From positions 1-6,281 of the forward strand of contig QHNF01000268.1 in NCBI GenBank assembly GCA_003218345.1: a DNA stretch of 6,281 nt. The letters are read 5' to 3'. Position numbers and translations under genes: made by a program. This document shows positions 1 to 6,281 of the stretch, one piece after another (the stretch's first letter is position 1; each line of letters opens with the position of its first letter). The notes under the pieces are model-generated. The model ran no database searches, was not told the DNA's origin, and was given only the letters and a program-made list of their open reading frames with translations. This stretch comes from Verrucomicrobiota bacterium. Lineage in GTDB: Bacteria > Verrucomicrobiota > Verrucomicrobiia > Chthoniobacterales > UBA10450.

Positions 1-1205
1 GCAAGCGCGCGCCGGTTTCGAAGCCGATAAGCAATCGCTCATTATTTACGAGCGCGATCGCGGGCAGATGCACAATGCCACCGCGAGTTGGGACCGCTCG
101 GTCGGCAGCTTGGCGTGGGCGTCGGACTTGAAGCGGATTTTCTTCAGCGCTGAGGATCATGGCGAGTCGCCCATCTGGGAAATGGCCCCCGATGAAAAAG
201 AGCCGCACGAAGTCGTACGCTTACACGCGGATGACCTCGCATTTTCCAAAGACGGCAGGGTTCTTTTTTTCACTCGCGTCTCCACCGCCGCGCCAACTGA
301 AATCGCGCGCCTGGAAATCGCCGATTACGAAAACGCTACCGGTCATGGCCAGGACCAGGTCGCCGCGGCGGCTGTGACTCATATCAACGAGGCGCTGCTC
401 GCGAAGATCGACATGCAGCCGTTGGAGTCGTTCACGTTCAAAGGCTCGAATAACGACGACGTGCAGGGATTTATAATCAAGCCGTCGGGATTCGATCCGA
501 ACAAAAAGTATCCGCTGAAGTTTTTGATTCACGGCGGCCCGCAGGGCGCTTGGGGAAACGAGTGGACGTACCGCTGGAACGCGGAGTTGTTCGCGGTCGG
601 CAACCCCGAAAGATTTCGGGGCCAAGGCGGCTACGTGGTGGTAATGATCAATTTCCACGGCTCGACCGGCTACGGGCAGAAGTTTACCGATTCGATCAGC
701 GGCGATTGGGGCCGCAAACCGTATACCGATCTGATGAAAGGGCTCGATTACGTGGAGAAGACATTCCCGTTTATCGACAAGAACCGCGAGGCGGCGCTGG
801 GCGCGAGCTACGGCGGTTACATGGCGAATTGGTTGTTATTTCAAATGCATCGTGTCGCACGATGGCATGTTTAACGCGGAGTCAGCGTATGGCACGACGG
901 AAGAACTTTGGTTTCCTGAATGGGAGTTCAAGGGACCGCCGTGGAAGCAACGCGAGCTTTACCGGAAATGGTCGCCGCATTTGTTTGCCGACAAATTCAA
1001 AACGCCAACTTTGGTGATTCATGGCCAGAACGATTACCGAATCGATGTTTCGCAGGGCTTCGATCTTTTCACCACGCTGCAAATACTGAAGGTGCCGTCG
1101 AAAATGTTGTATTTTCCGGACGAAGGCCACTGGGTGCTCAAGCCGCAAAACTCGCAACTGTGGTACAAGACTGTGAACGATTGGATTGATCAATGGTGCA
1201 AATAG
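1..1205 (+). pseudogene. S9 family (prolyl oligopeptidase-type) serine peptidase, 5' partial, frameshifted
   Basis: This is the 3' part of a dipeptidyl-aminopeptidase/acylaminoacyl-peptidase-like S9 enzyme, which would cleave short peptides. The reading frame is open from base 2, so the start lies outside the window. The first part resembles the end of a beta-propeller. The alpha/beta-hydrolase domain begins near 410, with an HGGP motif near 529-540 and the nucleophile motif GASYGGY with its Ser codon at 806-808. The other two triad members lie in the next frame: Asp in GQNDYR at 1032-1034 and His in DEGHW at 1128-1130. The first frame ends at a stop at 872-874. Homology resumes in the +1 frame from about 840 (FKCIVSHDGMFN) and runs to TAG at 1203-1205. 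The family normally has about five residues (GHTDR-like) between ANWLL and FKC, so about 14 bases appear to be missing. All triad residues survive, but no single polypeptide carries them. The family call is secure; substrate and localisation are unknown. Assembly error remains possible. Confidence 0.88.
833..845 (+). other. Frame-breaking deletion site in the S9 peptidase
   Basis: Upstream of this point the peptide ends ...GGYMANWLL in the frame of base 2. From about base 840 the frame one base to the right reads FKCIVSHDG, the normal continuation. The expected GHTDR-like segment is absent, implying a net loss of about 14 bases rather than a single-base error. No slippery heptamer is visible, and a simple +1 shift would not restore the missing residues. 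Confidence 0.7.
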
Positions 1206-1210
1206 TCCTC

Positions 1211-1373
1211 TGTCATGTCGACCGAAGTGGAGACATCTCTCAATATTTCTGACCGGAAACAGTAAGAGATTGAACTCGTTCGTCTCCCGACTCTCTCGCC
1301 GCTGCCCTCGCGGCATAACCGTCCATGTCGCTCGTCCCGTTTGCTCGATTCCTCGACTACGCTCGGAATGACA
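1211..1373. repeat. REP/MITE-like dispersed palindromic element with imperfect terminal inverted repeats
   Basis: The left end (1211-1238, beginning TGTCAT) and the reverse complement of the right end (1346-1373, also TGTCAT) match at 20 of 28 positions. The interior holds a small hairpin, GCCGC at 1298-1302 and GCGGC at 1310-1314 around a 7-base loop. Read on the minus strand the right end gives a CHSERSRGIE-like peptide, the familiar false translation of dispersed GTCATTCCGAGCG-type repeats in environmental bacterial genomes. There is no transposase, so it would be non-autonomous. It fills most of the first half of the 1206-1579 gap. I see nothing convincing in the remaining bases, 1374-1532. 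Confidence 0.6.
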
Positions 1374-1532
1374 AAGACGTAGCGACGCCTGCGCCCCCAA
1401 GAAAATCCGCGATGCGAGCGATTGCTGCTGATCGCGCGAGTGTCGTAAACGGATTGGCGAATACTGAATCGAGAGACGCGAACGATGAATCGTAAGTTGA
1501 TATGCCTGAATCACGGCAGCTACCGCCCTCGC

Positions 1533-1560
1533 TTGACTTTTTGCGCGGCTTGCGCATTAA
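1533..1560 (+). promoter_or_regulatory. Possible weak sigma-70-like promoter for the L,D-transpeptidase gene
   Basis: TTGACT at 1533-1538 is a good -35 match. It is followed after 16 bases by CATTAA at 1555-1560, only a 3 of 6 match to a -10 box. Transcription from here would begin about 13 bases before the ATG at 1580, which fits the shorter start. This is weak evidence based on spacing and one good hexamer. Confidence 0.2.
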
Positions 1561-1579
1561 GAACGCCGTCGTAAGCCTT

Positions 1580-2188
1580 ATGTCTCGCTCTCTCTTTCGG
1601 ATTGCACTGCCAGCCCTGTCAATTGCCCTGCTTTTTCTCGTGACCGGTTGTGGCGAGGATCCGCGCTTTTCTGCGAGGACGCAGTATTTGGGCGGCGCTT
1701 ACGGCGGCGCTGAGGGCGGTCCCCCGCATGACAGTGTCTCCTATTGGGATGGAGATAGTGTTAATGGAAGCCCCTCTGTGAAGATCAGCCTCGGAGAACA
1801 GCGCGCCTATTTTTACAAGAGCGGCGTGCTCGTTGGCGTTTCACAACTATCAACCGGCCGCGAAGGACTAAACACTCCGCTCGGTCATTTCTCGATTATT
1901 CAAAAGGACAAAGACCATGTCTCAAGCCTATTTGGAGATTACGTCGATGCGGCCGGCAACGTGGTCGTGCCCAATGTCGATATTAAGAAAGATCCGAAAC
2001 CGCCGGGCGCTCATTTCAGGGGCACGCCGATGCCGTACTTCATGCGCATCGTATCAGGCACAGGCATGCACGCAGGTTATTTGCCGGGCTATCCTGCGTC
2101 GCATGGATGTATCCGCATGCCCGAATTCATGGCTGAAACTTTCTTCAAATCGGTCTCAGTCGGAACGCCGGTCACGATCACGAATTAG
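1580..2188 (+). CDS. L,D-transpeptidase (YkuD domain), predicted lipoprotein
   Basis: The 202-residue protein is predicted to form or remodel peptidoglycan cross-links, or to attach proteins to peptidoglycan, from the periplasmic face. Residues 1-24 form a lipoprotein signal: basic MSRSLFR, a hydrophobic core, then the lipobox VTGC with lipidation Cys24. A Gly-rich linker (about 36-50) precedes the YkuD domain (about 66-201). The domain has the substrate-shaping TPLGHF stretch (99-104), His164 in GMHAG, and the catalytic SHGCIRM motif with His175 and Cys177. An in-frame ATG at 1502 would put 26 polar residues before the signal peptide. The ATG at 1580 gives a proper export signal and is preferred, although no clear Shine-Dalgarno sequence precedes either. 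The gene stands alone between two repeat-bearing gaps. The catalytic motif is complete and nothing suggests decay. Whether it makes 3-3 cross-links or anchors a protein cannot be told from the sequence. Confidence 0.9.
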   Translation: MSRSLFRIALPALSIALLFLVTGCGEDPRFSARTQYLGGAYGGAEGGPPHDSVSYWDGDSVNGSPSVKISLGEQRAYFYKSGVLVGVSQLSTGREGLNTPLGHFSIIQKDKDHVSSLFGDYVDAAGNVVVPNVDIKKDPKPPGAHFRGTPMPYFMRIVSGTGMHAGYLPGYPASHGCIRMPEFMAETFFKSVSVGTPVTITN

Positions 2189-2268
2189 GTTTGTTGGGGG
2201 TAGCATCCGTTGATTGGGCATTTTTGGGGAATGATGCAACCTGCATGACACATTGCGTGCAGTCTCTC

Positions 2269-2381
2269 CGCCTCTCCTCTTGGCCAAGGGAGAGGACTGA
2301 GGTGAGGGGTTGGAGCGTCGCTGTCGCAAATTGCCCTGAATAGACCCTCACCCTCCCCTCTCCCTTAGGGAGGGAGAGGCG
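2269..2381. repeat. Palindromic repeat element (two hairpin arms forming a larger inverted repeat)
   Basis: The element is bounded by perfect 9-bp inverted ends, CGCCTCTCC at 2269-2277 and GGAGAGGCG at 2373-2381. Each arm is itself a hairpin. The left arm folds over CCTCTCC (2271-2277), the palindrome CTTGGCCAAG (2279-2288) and GGAGAGG (2289-2295). The right arm folds over CCTCTCCC (2357-2364) and GGGAGAGG (2372-2379). Inside, GGTGAGGG (2301-2308) pairs with CCCTCACC (2345-2352). It resembles widespread dispersed repeats of the CCCTCACC/CTCTCCC type. It sits 80 bases after the L,D-transpeptidase stop and could also act as a transcription barrier, but there is no T-tract to call it a terminator. 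Confidence 0.65.
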
Positions 2382-2442
2382 ACCATACGCACACACCGGG
2401 TCGCATTGATTGGAATAGCCGCTAAACAATCGGCAAAATCTA

Positions 2443-2494
2443 CCGCCCGTCGGGAACAGTACTATCTGGGCTTGCAGAAAATTCCCGGTGGCGG
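2443..2494 (+). promoter_or_regulatory. Hairpin in the region upstream of the DAHP synthase gene
   Basis: CGGGAA (2451-2456) pairs with TTCCCG (2482-2487). The stem extends outward through two G-T pairs and, with one bulged C, through CCGCC (2443-2447) pairing with GGCGG (2490-2494). This gives about 13 pairs around a 25-base loop, ending 26 bases before the ATG at 2521. No T-run follows, so it is not a standard terminator. It could be a leader structure, a protein site or a fragment of another palindromic repeat. The 2189-2520 gap otherwise holds only the repeat element at 2269-2381. Confidence 0.35.
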
Positions 2495-2520
2495 CATTCT
2501 CATTGTCCCCTGTCAGGAAT

Positions 2521-3441
2521 ATGATCGTCATCACGCAACCAAACGCTACTGAGGAACAGGTCCAGCGGATCGTCACGCGCGTACGCGAGTTTGGGCTGGA
2601 GGCACAGATCAGCCGCGGCGCATCGCGCGTAATCATCGGCGTAATCGGCCCGGAGGCACTTCTTCGCGAAAAACCGCTGGCTGCTATGGCCGGCGTCGAA
2701 GCCATCGTGCCCGTGTTGAAGCCATACAAACTTGCTGCGCGGGATTCCCGCGGGGCATCTTCGGTCGCGATTGGCAACGTGCGGCTGGGTGAACACGAGA
2801 ATGTTGTTCTCATTTGCGGCCCATGCTCAGTCGAAAGCAGGGAACACATTCAGTCGATCGCGACAATCGTGAAAGAATCTGGCGCAAAAATTTTGCGCGG
2901 TGGCGCGTTTAAACCGCGGACTTCCCCATATAGTTTTCAGGGGTTACGCGAAGACGGACTTCGCTTCCTCGCGGAAGCGCGCGCGAAAACGGGGCTGCCG
3001 GTCGTTACCGAAGTGATGGACCCGCGCGATCTCTCGATGGTCGAGAAGTATGCAGACTGCCTTCAAGTTGGCACCCGCAATATGCATAACTTCTCGCTCT
3101 TAAAGGAAGTGGGCCGCAGCAGACTTCCTGTGCTGCTCAAGCGCGGATTCAGCGCCACAATTTATGATTTGATCATGAGCGCCGAATACATCCTGAATGA
3201 GGGTAACTCGAATGTAATTCTCTGCGAGCGCGGCATTCGCACGTTCGAGACCGCCGCGCGCTACACGCTCGATCTAAGCGCTGTTCCAATCTTGAAATCT
3301 AAGACGCACCTGCCAGTTATAGTCGATCCGACGCACGCGATCGGTCTGCGCGAATTTGTCCCGCAGATGTCCCTCGCCGCAGTCGCTGCCGGCGCGGACG
3401 CGCTCATGATCGAAGTGCACGATTCCCCGGACAAGCGCTGA
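2521..3441 (+). CDS. aroF: 3-deoxy-7-phosphoheptulonate (DAHP) synthase, type I-beta, C-terminally truncated
   Basis: The family condenses phosphoenolpyruvate and erythrose 4-phosphate, the first step of aromatic amino acid synthesis in the cytoplasm. Residues 1-70 form the ferredoxin-like regulatory domain of the Thermotoga-type enzyme, ending LKPYKL. The (beta/alpha)8 barrel follows, with ICGPCSVE (metal ligand Cys102), [16 protein letters not shown] (126-141), the LLKRG motif (205-209), VDPTH (His272) and IEVH (Glu298). These positions agree with my recollection of Thermotoga maritima numbering, where the fourth metal ligand is Asp309 in an ALSDG loop. Here the protein stops at residue 306 (HDSPDKR), so that loop and the last helix are missing from the frame. 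The product is therefore probably inactive unless the sequence is wrong. I chose ATG 2521 because MIVITQP matches the family start. AGGA at 2515-2518 is unusually close, and GTG 2488 is an alternative start. The symbol is by function; aroG or aroA would be equally conventional. Confidence 0.9.
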   Translation: MIVITQPNATEEQVQRIVTRVREFGLEAQISRGASRVIIGVIGPEALLREKPLAAMAGVEAIVPVLKPYKLAARDSRGASSVAIGNVRLGEHENVVLICGPCSVESREHIQSIATIVKESGAKILRGGAFKPRTSPYSFQGLREDGLRFLAEARAKTGLPVVTEVMDPRDLSMVEKYADCLQVGTRNMHNFSLLKEVGRSRLPVLLKRGFSATIYDLIMSAEYILNEGNSNVILCERGIRTFETAARYTLDLSAVPILKSKTHLPVIVDPTHAIGLREFVPQMSLAAVAAGADALMIEVHDSPDKR

Positions 3442-3512
3442 CGCCGGAAATTTTCGCCGAGCTTGTTCCGCGTCTCCGCGCCGTCGCGGCAGCTATCGGC
3501 AGAAAACTGTAG
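3438..3512 (+). pseudogene. Out-of-frame C-terminal tail of the DAHP synthase
   Basis: Read in the frame of base 3438, this stretch encodes [24 protein letters not shown] and then TAG at 3510-3512. That is the amphipathic C-terminal helix expected for type I-beta DAHP synthases. Between DSPDK of the main frame and this tail the usual ALSDGPQS-like loop is missing, a net loss of about 22 bases. The short sequence CGCTG at 3436-3440 would be expected at both edges of the missing stretch, which fits slippage between short repeats, with one further base lost. The tail is too well preserved to be a chance reading. Confidence 0.75.
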
Positions 3513-3565
3513 CCGATTCGCCGCTTACCGTGCACGCGCCGCGGGTCTCACGACACGCGGCTACA
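3508..3565. repeat. Palindromic repeat at the 3' end of the DAHP synthase gene
   Basis: TGTAGCCG (3508-3515) and CGGCTACA (3558-3565) are exact 8-bp inverted ends. Inside, GCCGCG (3538-3543) pairs with CGCGGC (3556-3561) around a 12-base loop. Its ends resemble the TGTAGCCGCG...CGCGGCTACA dispersed repeats seen in some environmental genomes (recalled, not searched). The left end contains the TAG that would stop the restored DAHP synthase frame. The structure could also act as a transcription barrier, though no T-tract follows directly. Confidence 0.5.
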
Positions 3566-3578
3566 ACTCTGCGATAAT
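3550..3578 (+). promoter_or_regulatory. Candidate sigma-70-like promoter for mfd
   Basis: ACGACA (3550-3555, 4 of 6 matches to the -35 consensus) lies exactly 17 bases before GATAAT (3573-3578, 5 of 6 matches to the -10 consensus). Transcription would start near 3585, about 11 bases before the GTG at 3596, giving a very short leader. The -35 box sits in the loop and right arm of the palindrome at 3508-3565. This is supported by sequence match and spacing only. Confidence 0.35.
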
Positions 3579-3595
3579 TTCGCTTAGATTTCGCA

Positions 3596-6281
3596 GTGGA
3601 AAAATCGATCCGCGCAGGGCTCTTGGAAAGTGCAGCAGCGAGCGAACCAATCGCGCGCAAACTTCGAGCAATCGAAAGAGCTCAATGGCCTGTGCAATTT
3701 TCACACGTTATCCAGTCGGCGCAGGCATTTCTGGCCGCCACCATTGCGCACACGTGGCATCGGCTTAGAGCCAATGATCGGCAGCCTGCCGATTCCGCGA
3801 TTTGGATCCTTTGTCCCAACGTCCATTCTCAAGAATTGATTTACGAAAGTTTGCTGAACTGGCAGTCAGATGCGCTCTTCCTGCCGGAAGCCGAGCTTGC
3901 GGCCGTCGAAAATGTCTTGCCTGACCCGGAAATCGCAGCTGAACGGTTGGCGCTGCTAATGCAAATCGACCGCGGGACTGGTCCGCGCATCATCGTCGCG
4001 ACGCGCGCAAGTGTCGATCAACCTGCTCCGAGGCGCGGTGCGCTCCAGTCCGCTATGATCCAGCTTCGGCGCGGAGCAAACGCGAAGATGGAAGGCCTTG
4101 TTGAACAACTCGTCGACAGCGGCTACGAGCGTGTCGCCCAAGTCACCACTCGGGGACAGTTCGCCGTCCGCGGCGGGATTGTCGATCTTTATTCCTGGCA
4201 GGCGCAATTGCCGTTCCGGCTGGAATTTTTCGGCGACGAAATTGAATCGCTGCGCGAGTTCGATATCGACACGCAAACGTCGGTGCGCGATTTGGCTGGC
4301 ACCGATATTTTGCTTGGCACCCAAGGAACGGCGGTCTCTAGTCCGCCGCGTCGACTTGAAGATCGCGCTTCTTTGATAGATGATGAGAGCGGCACCGTCC
4401 GCGATTATCTCGCGACCGATCATCTTCAGATCGATGTCGAGCCGGATGATAATTCCAGTGCTCACATCCAAATCAGCGAAGGTTGGATTGAGACCGGCCC
4501 GGAAGATTTCAGCGGCGCTTTCCAGGATTGCGAGGTCGGAGAATTTGGGGTCGGCGACCTCGTCCTCGCCGAGGCAAAACGGTCGCAGTTTGTCGAGCGC
4601 TTAAATGAATGGCGCGCGAATAAGGCGAAAATCGTCATCTACTTTCAGACTGAGGGCGAGATTGAGCGCTTTCGCGAGATCATGGCGGGCGCCATTGATG
4701 ATGTCGATTTCGTCGAAGGAACTCTCGCCCACGGATTTTGCTTCCCGGCAGCCAATCTCGTCGTCCTCTCGGCTGCAGAATTATTTGGACGCTTTGCCGC
4801 CCACCCGCGCCGGCGCCTGCGTCGTGCGGAACGTCATCGCGCACAGATCGATTTCAGTGAACTGAGCGAGGGCGATCTGGTCGTGCATCTCGAACACGGA
4901 GTGGGAAGGTTTTTAGGTTTGCAAAAAATTGGTAGGGCGCGACCGCCGGACGTGGCCACGACGGACGGCCCGGCGGTCCGTCCCCACCAATATGAAGAAC
5001 AGGAAGTTCTCGCACTCGAGTTTGCAGATGAAGCAAAGCTCTATGTGCCTCTCGAGCAAGCGTACCTCGTTTCCCGGTATGTGGGCGCAGGAAAAAAATC
5101 GCCCCCGCTCAGCTCGCTTGGCGACGGCAAATGGGCCCGCGCCAAAACAAAAGCCGCGGCTGCCATTTTTGATTACGCCGGAAAAATGCTCGCGATTCAG
5201 GCAGAACGGCAAACGCATTCCGGCCACGCATTTGCCCCGGACACAAAATGGCAGACAGAATTTGAACATTCATTCCCGTTTCGCGAAACGCCGGACCAAA
5301 TGAAGGCGATCATCGATACAAAGATCGACATGGAACAGCCCCAACCGATGGATCGCTTGATCTGTGGCGACGTCGGTTTTGGCAAAACCGAAGTCGCCGT
5401 GCGTGCTGCGTTCAAGGCCGTCATGGACGGTAAACAGGTAGCCGTGCTCGCGCCGACCACAGTTCTAGCACAACAGCATTTCGAAGTGTTCCGGCAGCGC
5501 ATGCTCGATTACCCGGTGCGGATCGAAATGCTCAGTCGCTTTCGTTCGCAGTCCGAACAGAAGAAAGTATTGCGACTGCTGCGCGAAGGCGGCGTCGATA
5601 TTGTCATTGGCACCCACCGGCTCATCTCGGGCGACGTGGTATTCAAAGATCTCGGCCTGGTGGTGATCGATGAGGAGCAGCGTTTTGGAGTTCTGCACAA
5701 GGAGAAATTCAAAGAGCTCTTGAAGCTGGTCGATGTCCTGACGCTCTCCGCCACTCCGATTCCGCGCACACTTTACCTTTCACTTGTCGGCGTAAAAGAC
5801 ATGTCCACCATTGAGACCCCGCCGCTCAACCGCTTGCCGGTAGAAACGGTGGTGTCGGCTTACGATGAGCGGATCATTCGCGCTGCAATTAATCGCGAGC
5901 TGGAGCGGCAGGGGCAGGTATTCTTTTTGCACAATCGCGTAATGACAATCGAGCGGTTGCGGGACCGGATTGTCGAGCTTTGCCCACAGGCCAGGGTTGA
6001 AATCGGGCACGGCCAGATGGGAGCGGACGAATTGGAAGCAGTCATGGCACGATTCATTGCCGGGAAGACTGACGTGCTCGTTTGCACCACAATCATCGAA
6101 AGCGGTCTCGATATTCCGAATGCAAACACCATCATTATCGACCGCGCGGATCAGTTTGGTCTCGCCGATTTGTATCAATTGCGTGGACGCGTCGGCCGAG
6201 CTGAGCACAAGGCGTATGCCTATTTGCTTCTTCCGCGCGAAATGATGACAGTCGGCGCCGCCCGCAAGCGGATCAGCGCGA
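3596..6281 (+). CDS. mfd: Transcription-repair coupling factor Mfd, 3' partial, with an in-frame palindromic insert
   Basis: Mfd is a cytoplasmic DNA translocase that removes stalled RNA polymerase and recruits UvrA. The frame opens after TAA at 3575-3577. GTG 3596 ([10 protein letters not shown]) is the first plausible start, with no clear Shine-Dalgarno sequence; GTG 3692 is an alternative. A UvrB-like region spans roughly residues 1-260, including [13 protein letters not shown] near 187. The RNA-polymerase-interaction domain starts near [17 protein letters not shown] (about 425). The translocase follows, with Walker A GDVGFGKT (591-598, Lys597), DEEQ (692-695), SATPIPRTL (718-726), the HGQM stretch of the translocation motif, and RGRVGR (863-868). 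The 895 codons present are uninterrupted; the rest of the helicase and the C-terminal UvrA-binding-control domain lie beyond the window. Residues 445-466 come from a 64-bp palindrome and are absent from typical Mfd proteins. All visible catalytic motifs are intact, so the gene is probably functional. Confidence 0.95.
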   Translation, partial: MEKSIRAGLLESAAASEPIARKLRAIERAQWPVQFSHVIQSAQAFLAATIAHTWHRLRANDRQPADSAIWILCPNVHSQELIYESLLNWQSDALFLPEAELAAVENVLPDPEIAAERLALLMQIDRGTGPRIIVATRASVDQPAPRRGALQSAMIQLRRGANAKMEGLVEQLVDSGYERVAQVTTRGQFAVRGGIVDLYSWQAQLPFRLEFFGDEIESLREFDIDTQTSVRDLAGTDILLGTQGTAVSSPPRRLEDRASLIDDESGTVRDYLATDHLQIDVEPDDNSSAHIQISEGWIETGPEDFSGAFQDCEVGEFGVGDLVLAEAKRSQFVERLNEWRANKAKIVIYFQTEGEIERFREIMAGAIDDVDFVEGTLAHGFCFPAANLVVLSAAELFGRFAAHPRRRLRRAERHRAQIDFSELSEGDLVVHLEHGVGRFLGLQKIGRARPPDVATTDGPAVRPHQYEEQEVLALEFADEAKLYVPLEQAYLVSRYVGAGKKSPPLSSLGDGKWARAKTKAAAAIFDYAGKMLAIQAERQTHSGHAFAPDTKWQTEFEHSFPFRETPDQMKAIIDTKIDMEQPQPMDRLICGDVGFGKTEVAVRAAFKAVMDGKQVAVLAPTTVLAQQHFEVFRQRMLDYPVRIEMLSRFRSQSEQKKVLRLLREGGVDIVIGTHRLISGDVVFKDLGLVVIDEEQRFGVLHKEKFKELLKLVDVLTLSATPIPRTLYLSLVGVKDMSTIETPPLNRLPVETVVSAYDERIIRAAINRELERQGQVFFLHNRVMTIERLRDRIVELCPQARVEIGHGQMGADELEAVMARFIAGKTDVLVCTTIIESGLDIPNANTIIIDRADQFGLADLYQLRGRVGRAEHKAYAYLLLPREMMTVGAARKRISA
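4928..4991. repeat. 64-bp palindromic element inserted in frame within mfd
   Basis: ATTGGT at 4928-4933 and ACCAAT at 4986-4991 are exact inverted ends. The outer 22 bases of each side match the other's reverse complement at 18 of 22 positions, sharing GACCGCCGG-like cores. The middle contains the perfect palindrome CGTGGCCACG (4951-4960). It is read through as residues 445-466 of Mfd, a Pro/Arg/Gly/Ala-rich stretch unlike its surroundings. It is free of stop codons in at least four of six frames. It falls between [11 protein letters not shown] and [16 protein letters not shown], in a loop of the Tudor/CarD-like RNA-polymerase-binding fold. Confidence 0.7.

Noticed and set aside
833..845. Programmed frameshift in the S9 peptidase
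   Set aside because: There is no slippery sequence or downstream signal, and shifting would still omit the conserved GHTDR-like residues.
882..1514. Long minus-strand open frame opposite the S9 peptidase end and the following gap
   Set aside because: It is antisense to conserved peptidase sequence, and its middle reads as the CHSERSRG repeat translation. It shows no domain character.
2269..2381. Rho-independent terminator after the L,D-transpeptidase gene
   Set aside because: The hairpins are strong but no T-tract follows either arm, and the nested inverted-repeat layout fits a dispersed element better.
2178..2849. Long minus-strand open frame across the gap and the start of DAHP synthase
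   Set aside because: It runs through the palindromic element and antisense to a well-conserved gene. Its composition is Ser/Thr/Arg-rich shadow sequence.
3430..3445. Programmed -1 frameshift extending DAHP synthase
   Set aside because: A -1 shift would give DKALTPEIF and an intact tail, but there is no slippery heptamer and the metal-ligand loop would still be missing.
3463..3839. Overlapping plus-strand small frames between DAHP synthase and mfd
   Set aside because: These are alternative readings of the DAHP synthase tail, the repeat and the Mfd N-terminus. The Mfd frame is the one with family character.
4929..5303. Alternative plus-strand gene starting at the palindrome in mfd
   Set aside because: It is a shadow frame. 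The Mfd frame through the same bases carries conserved motifs on both sides.
1..6281. CRISPR array, tRNA, rRNA, transposase, phage or defence genes
   Set aside because: No regularly spaced direct repeats, RNA-gene signatures or relevant protein motifs were seen on either strand.

Overview
The window looks like ordinary chromosomal DNA from a moderately GC-rich, free-living, probably Gram-negative bacterium. A lipoprotein-anchored L,D-transpeptidase, a type I-beta DAHP synthase, an S9 peptidase and Mfd, together with several families of short palindromic repeats between genes, would suit a soil Verrucomicrobiota or Acidobacteriota lineage. That placement is inferred from remembered protein character, not from a search. 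All recognisable genes are on the + strand.

Layout: (1) 1-1205 is the 3' part of an S9 (prolyl-oligopeptidase family) peptidase, entering from the left edge and split by a frame change near 839 that looks like a small deletion. (2) 1211-1373 is a REP/MITE-like element with imperfect inverted ends. (3) 1580-2188 is a lipoprotein YkuD-type L,D-transpeptidase. (4) 2269-2381 is a second palindromic element, followed by a strong hairpin at 2443-2494. (5) 2521-3441 is DAHP synthase. It stops early, and its expected C-terminal tail lies in another frame at 3438-3512. (6) 3508-3565 is a third inverted repeat, followed by a candidate promoter. (7) 3596 to the right edge is mfd, open to the end of the window, with a 64-bp palindrome read in frame inside its RNA-polymerase-interaction domain.

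The four genes belong to unrelated processes (peptide degradation, peptidoglycan cross-linking, aromatic amino acid synthesis, transcription-coupled repair). They are separated by repeat-filled gaps rather than packed as an operon. I see no defence system, phage, CRISPR, RNA gene or transposase.

The points most worth following are the in-frame palindrome in mfd, the loss of the metal-ligand loop at the end of DAHP synthase, and the fact that two of four genes carry small out-of-frame deletions. These deletions could be real decay or assembly error.
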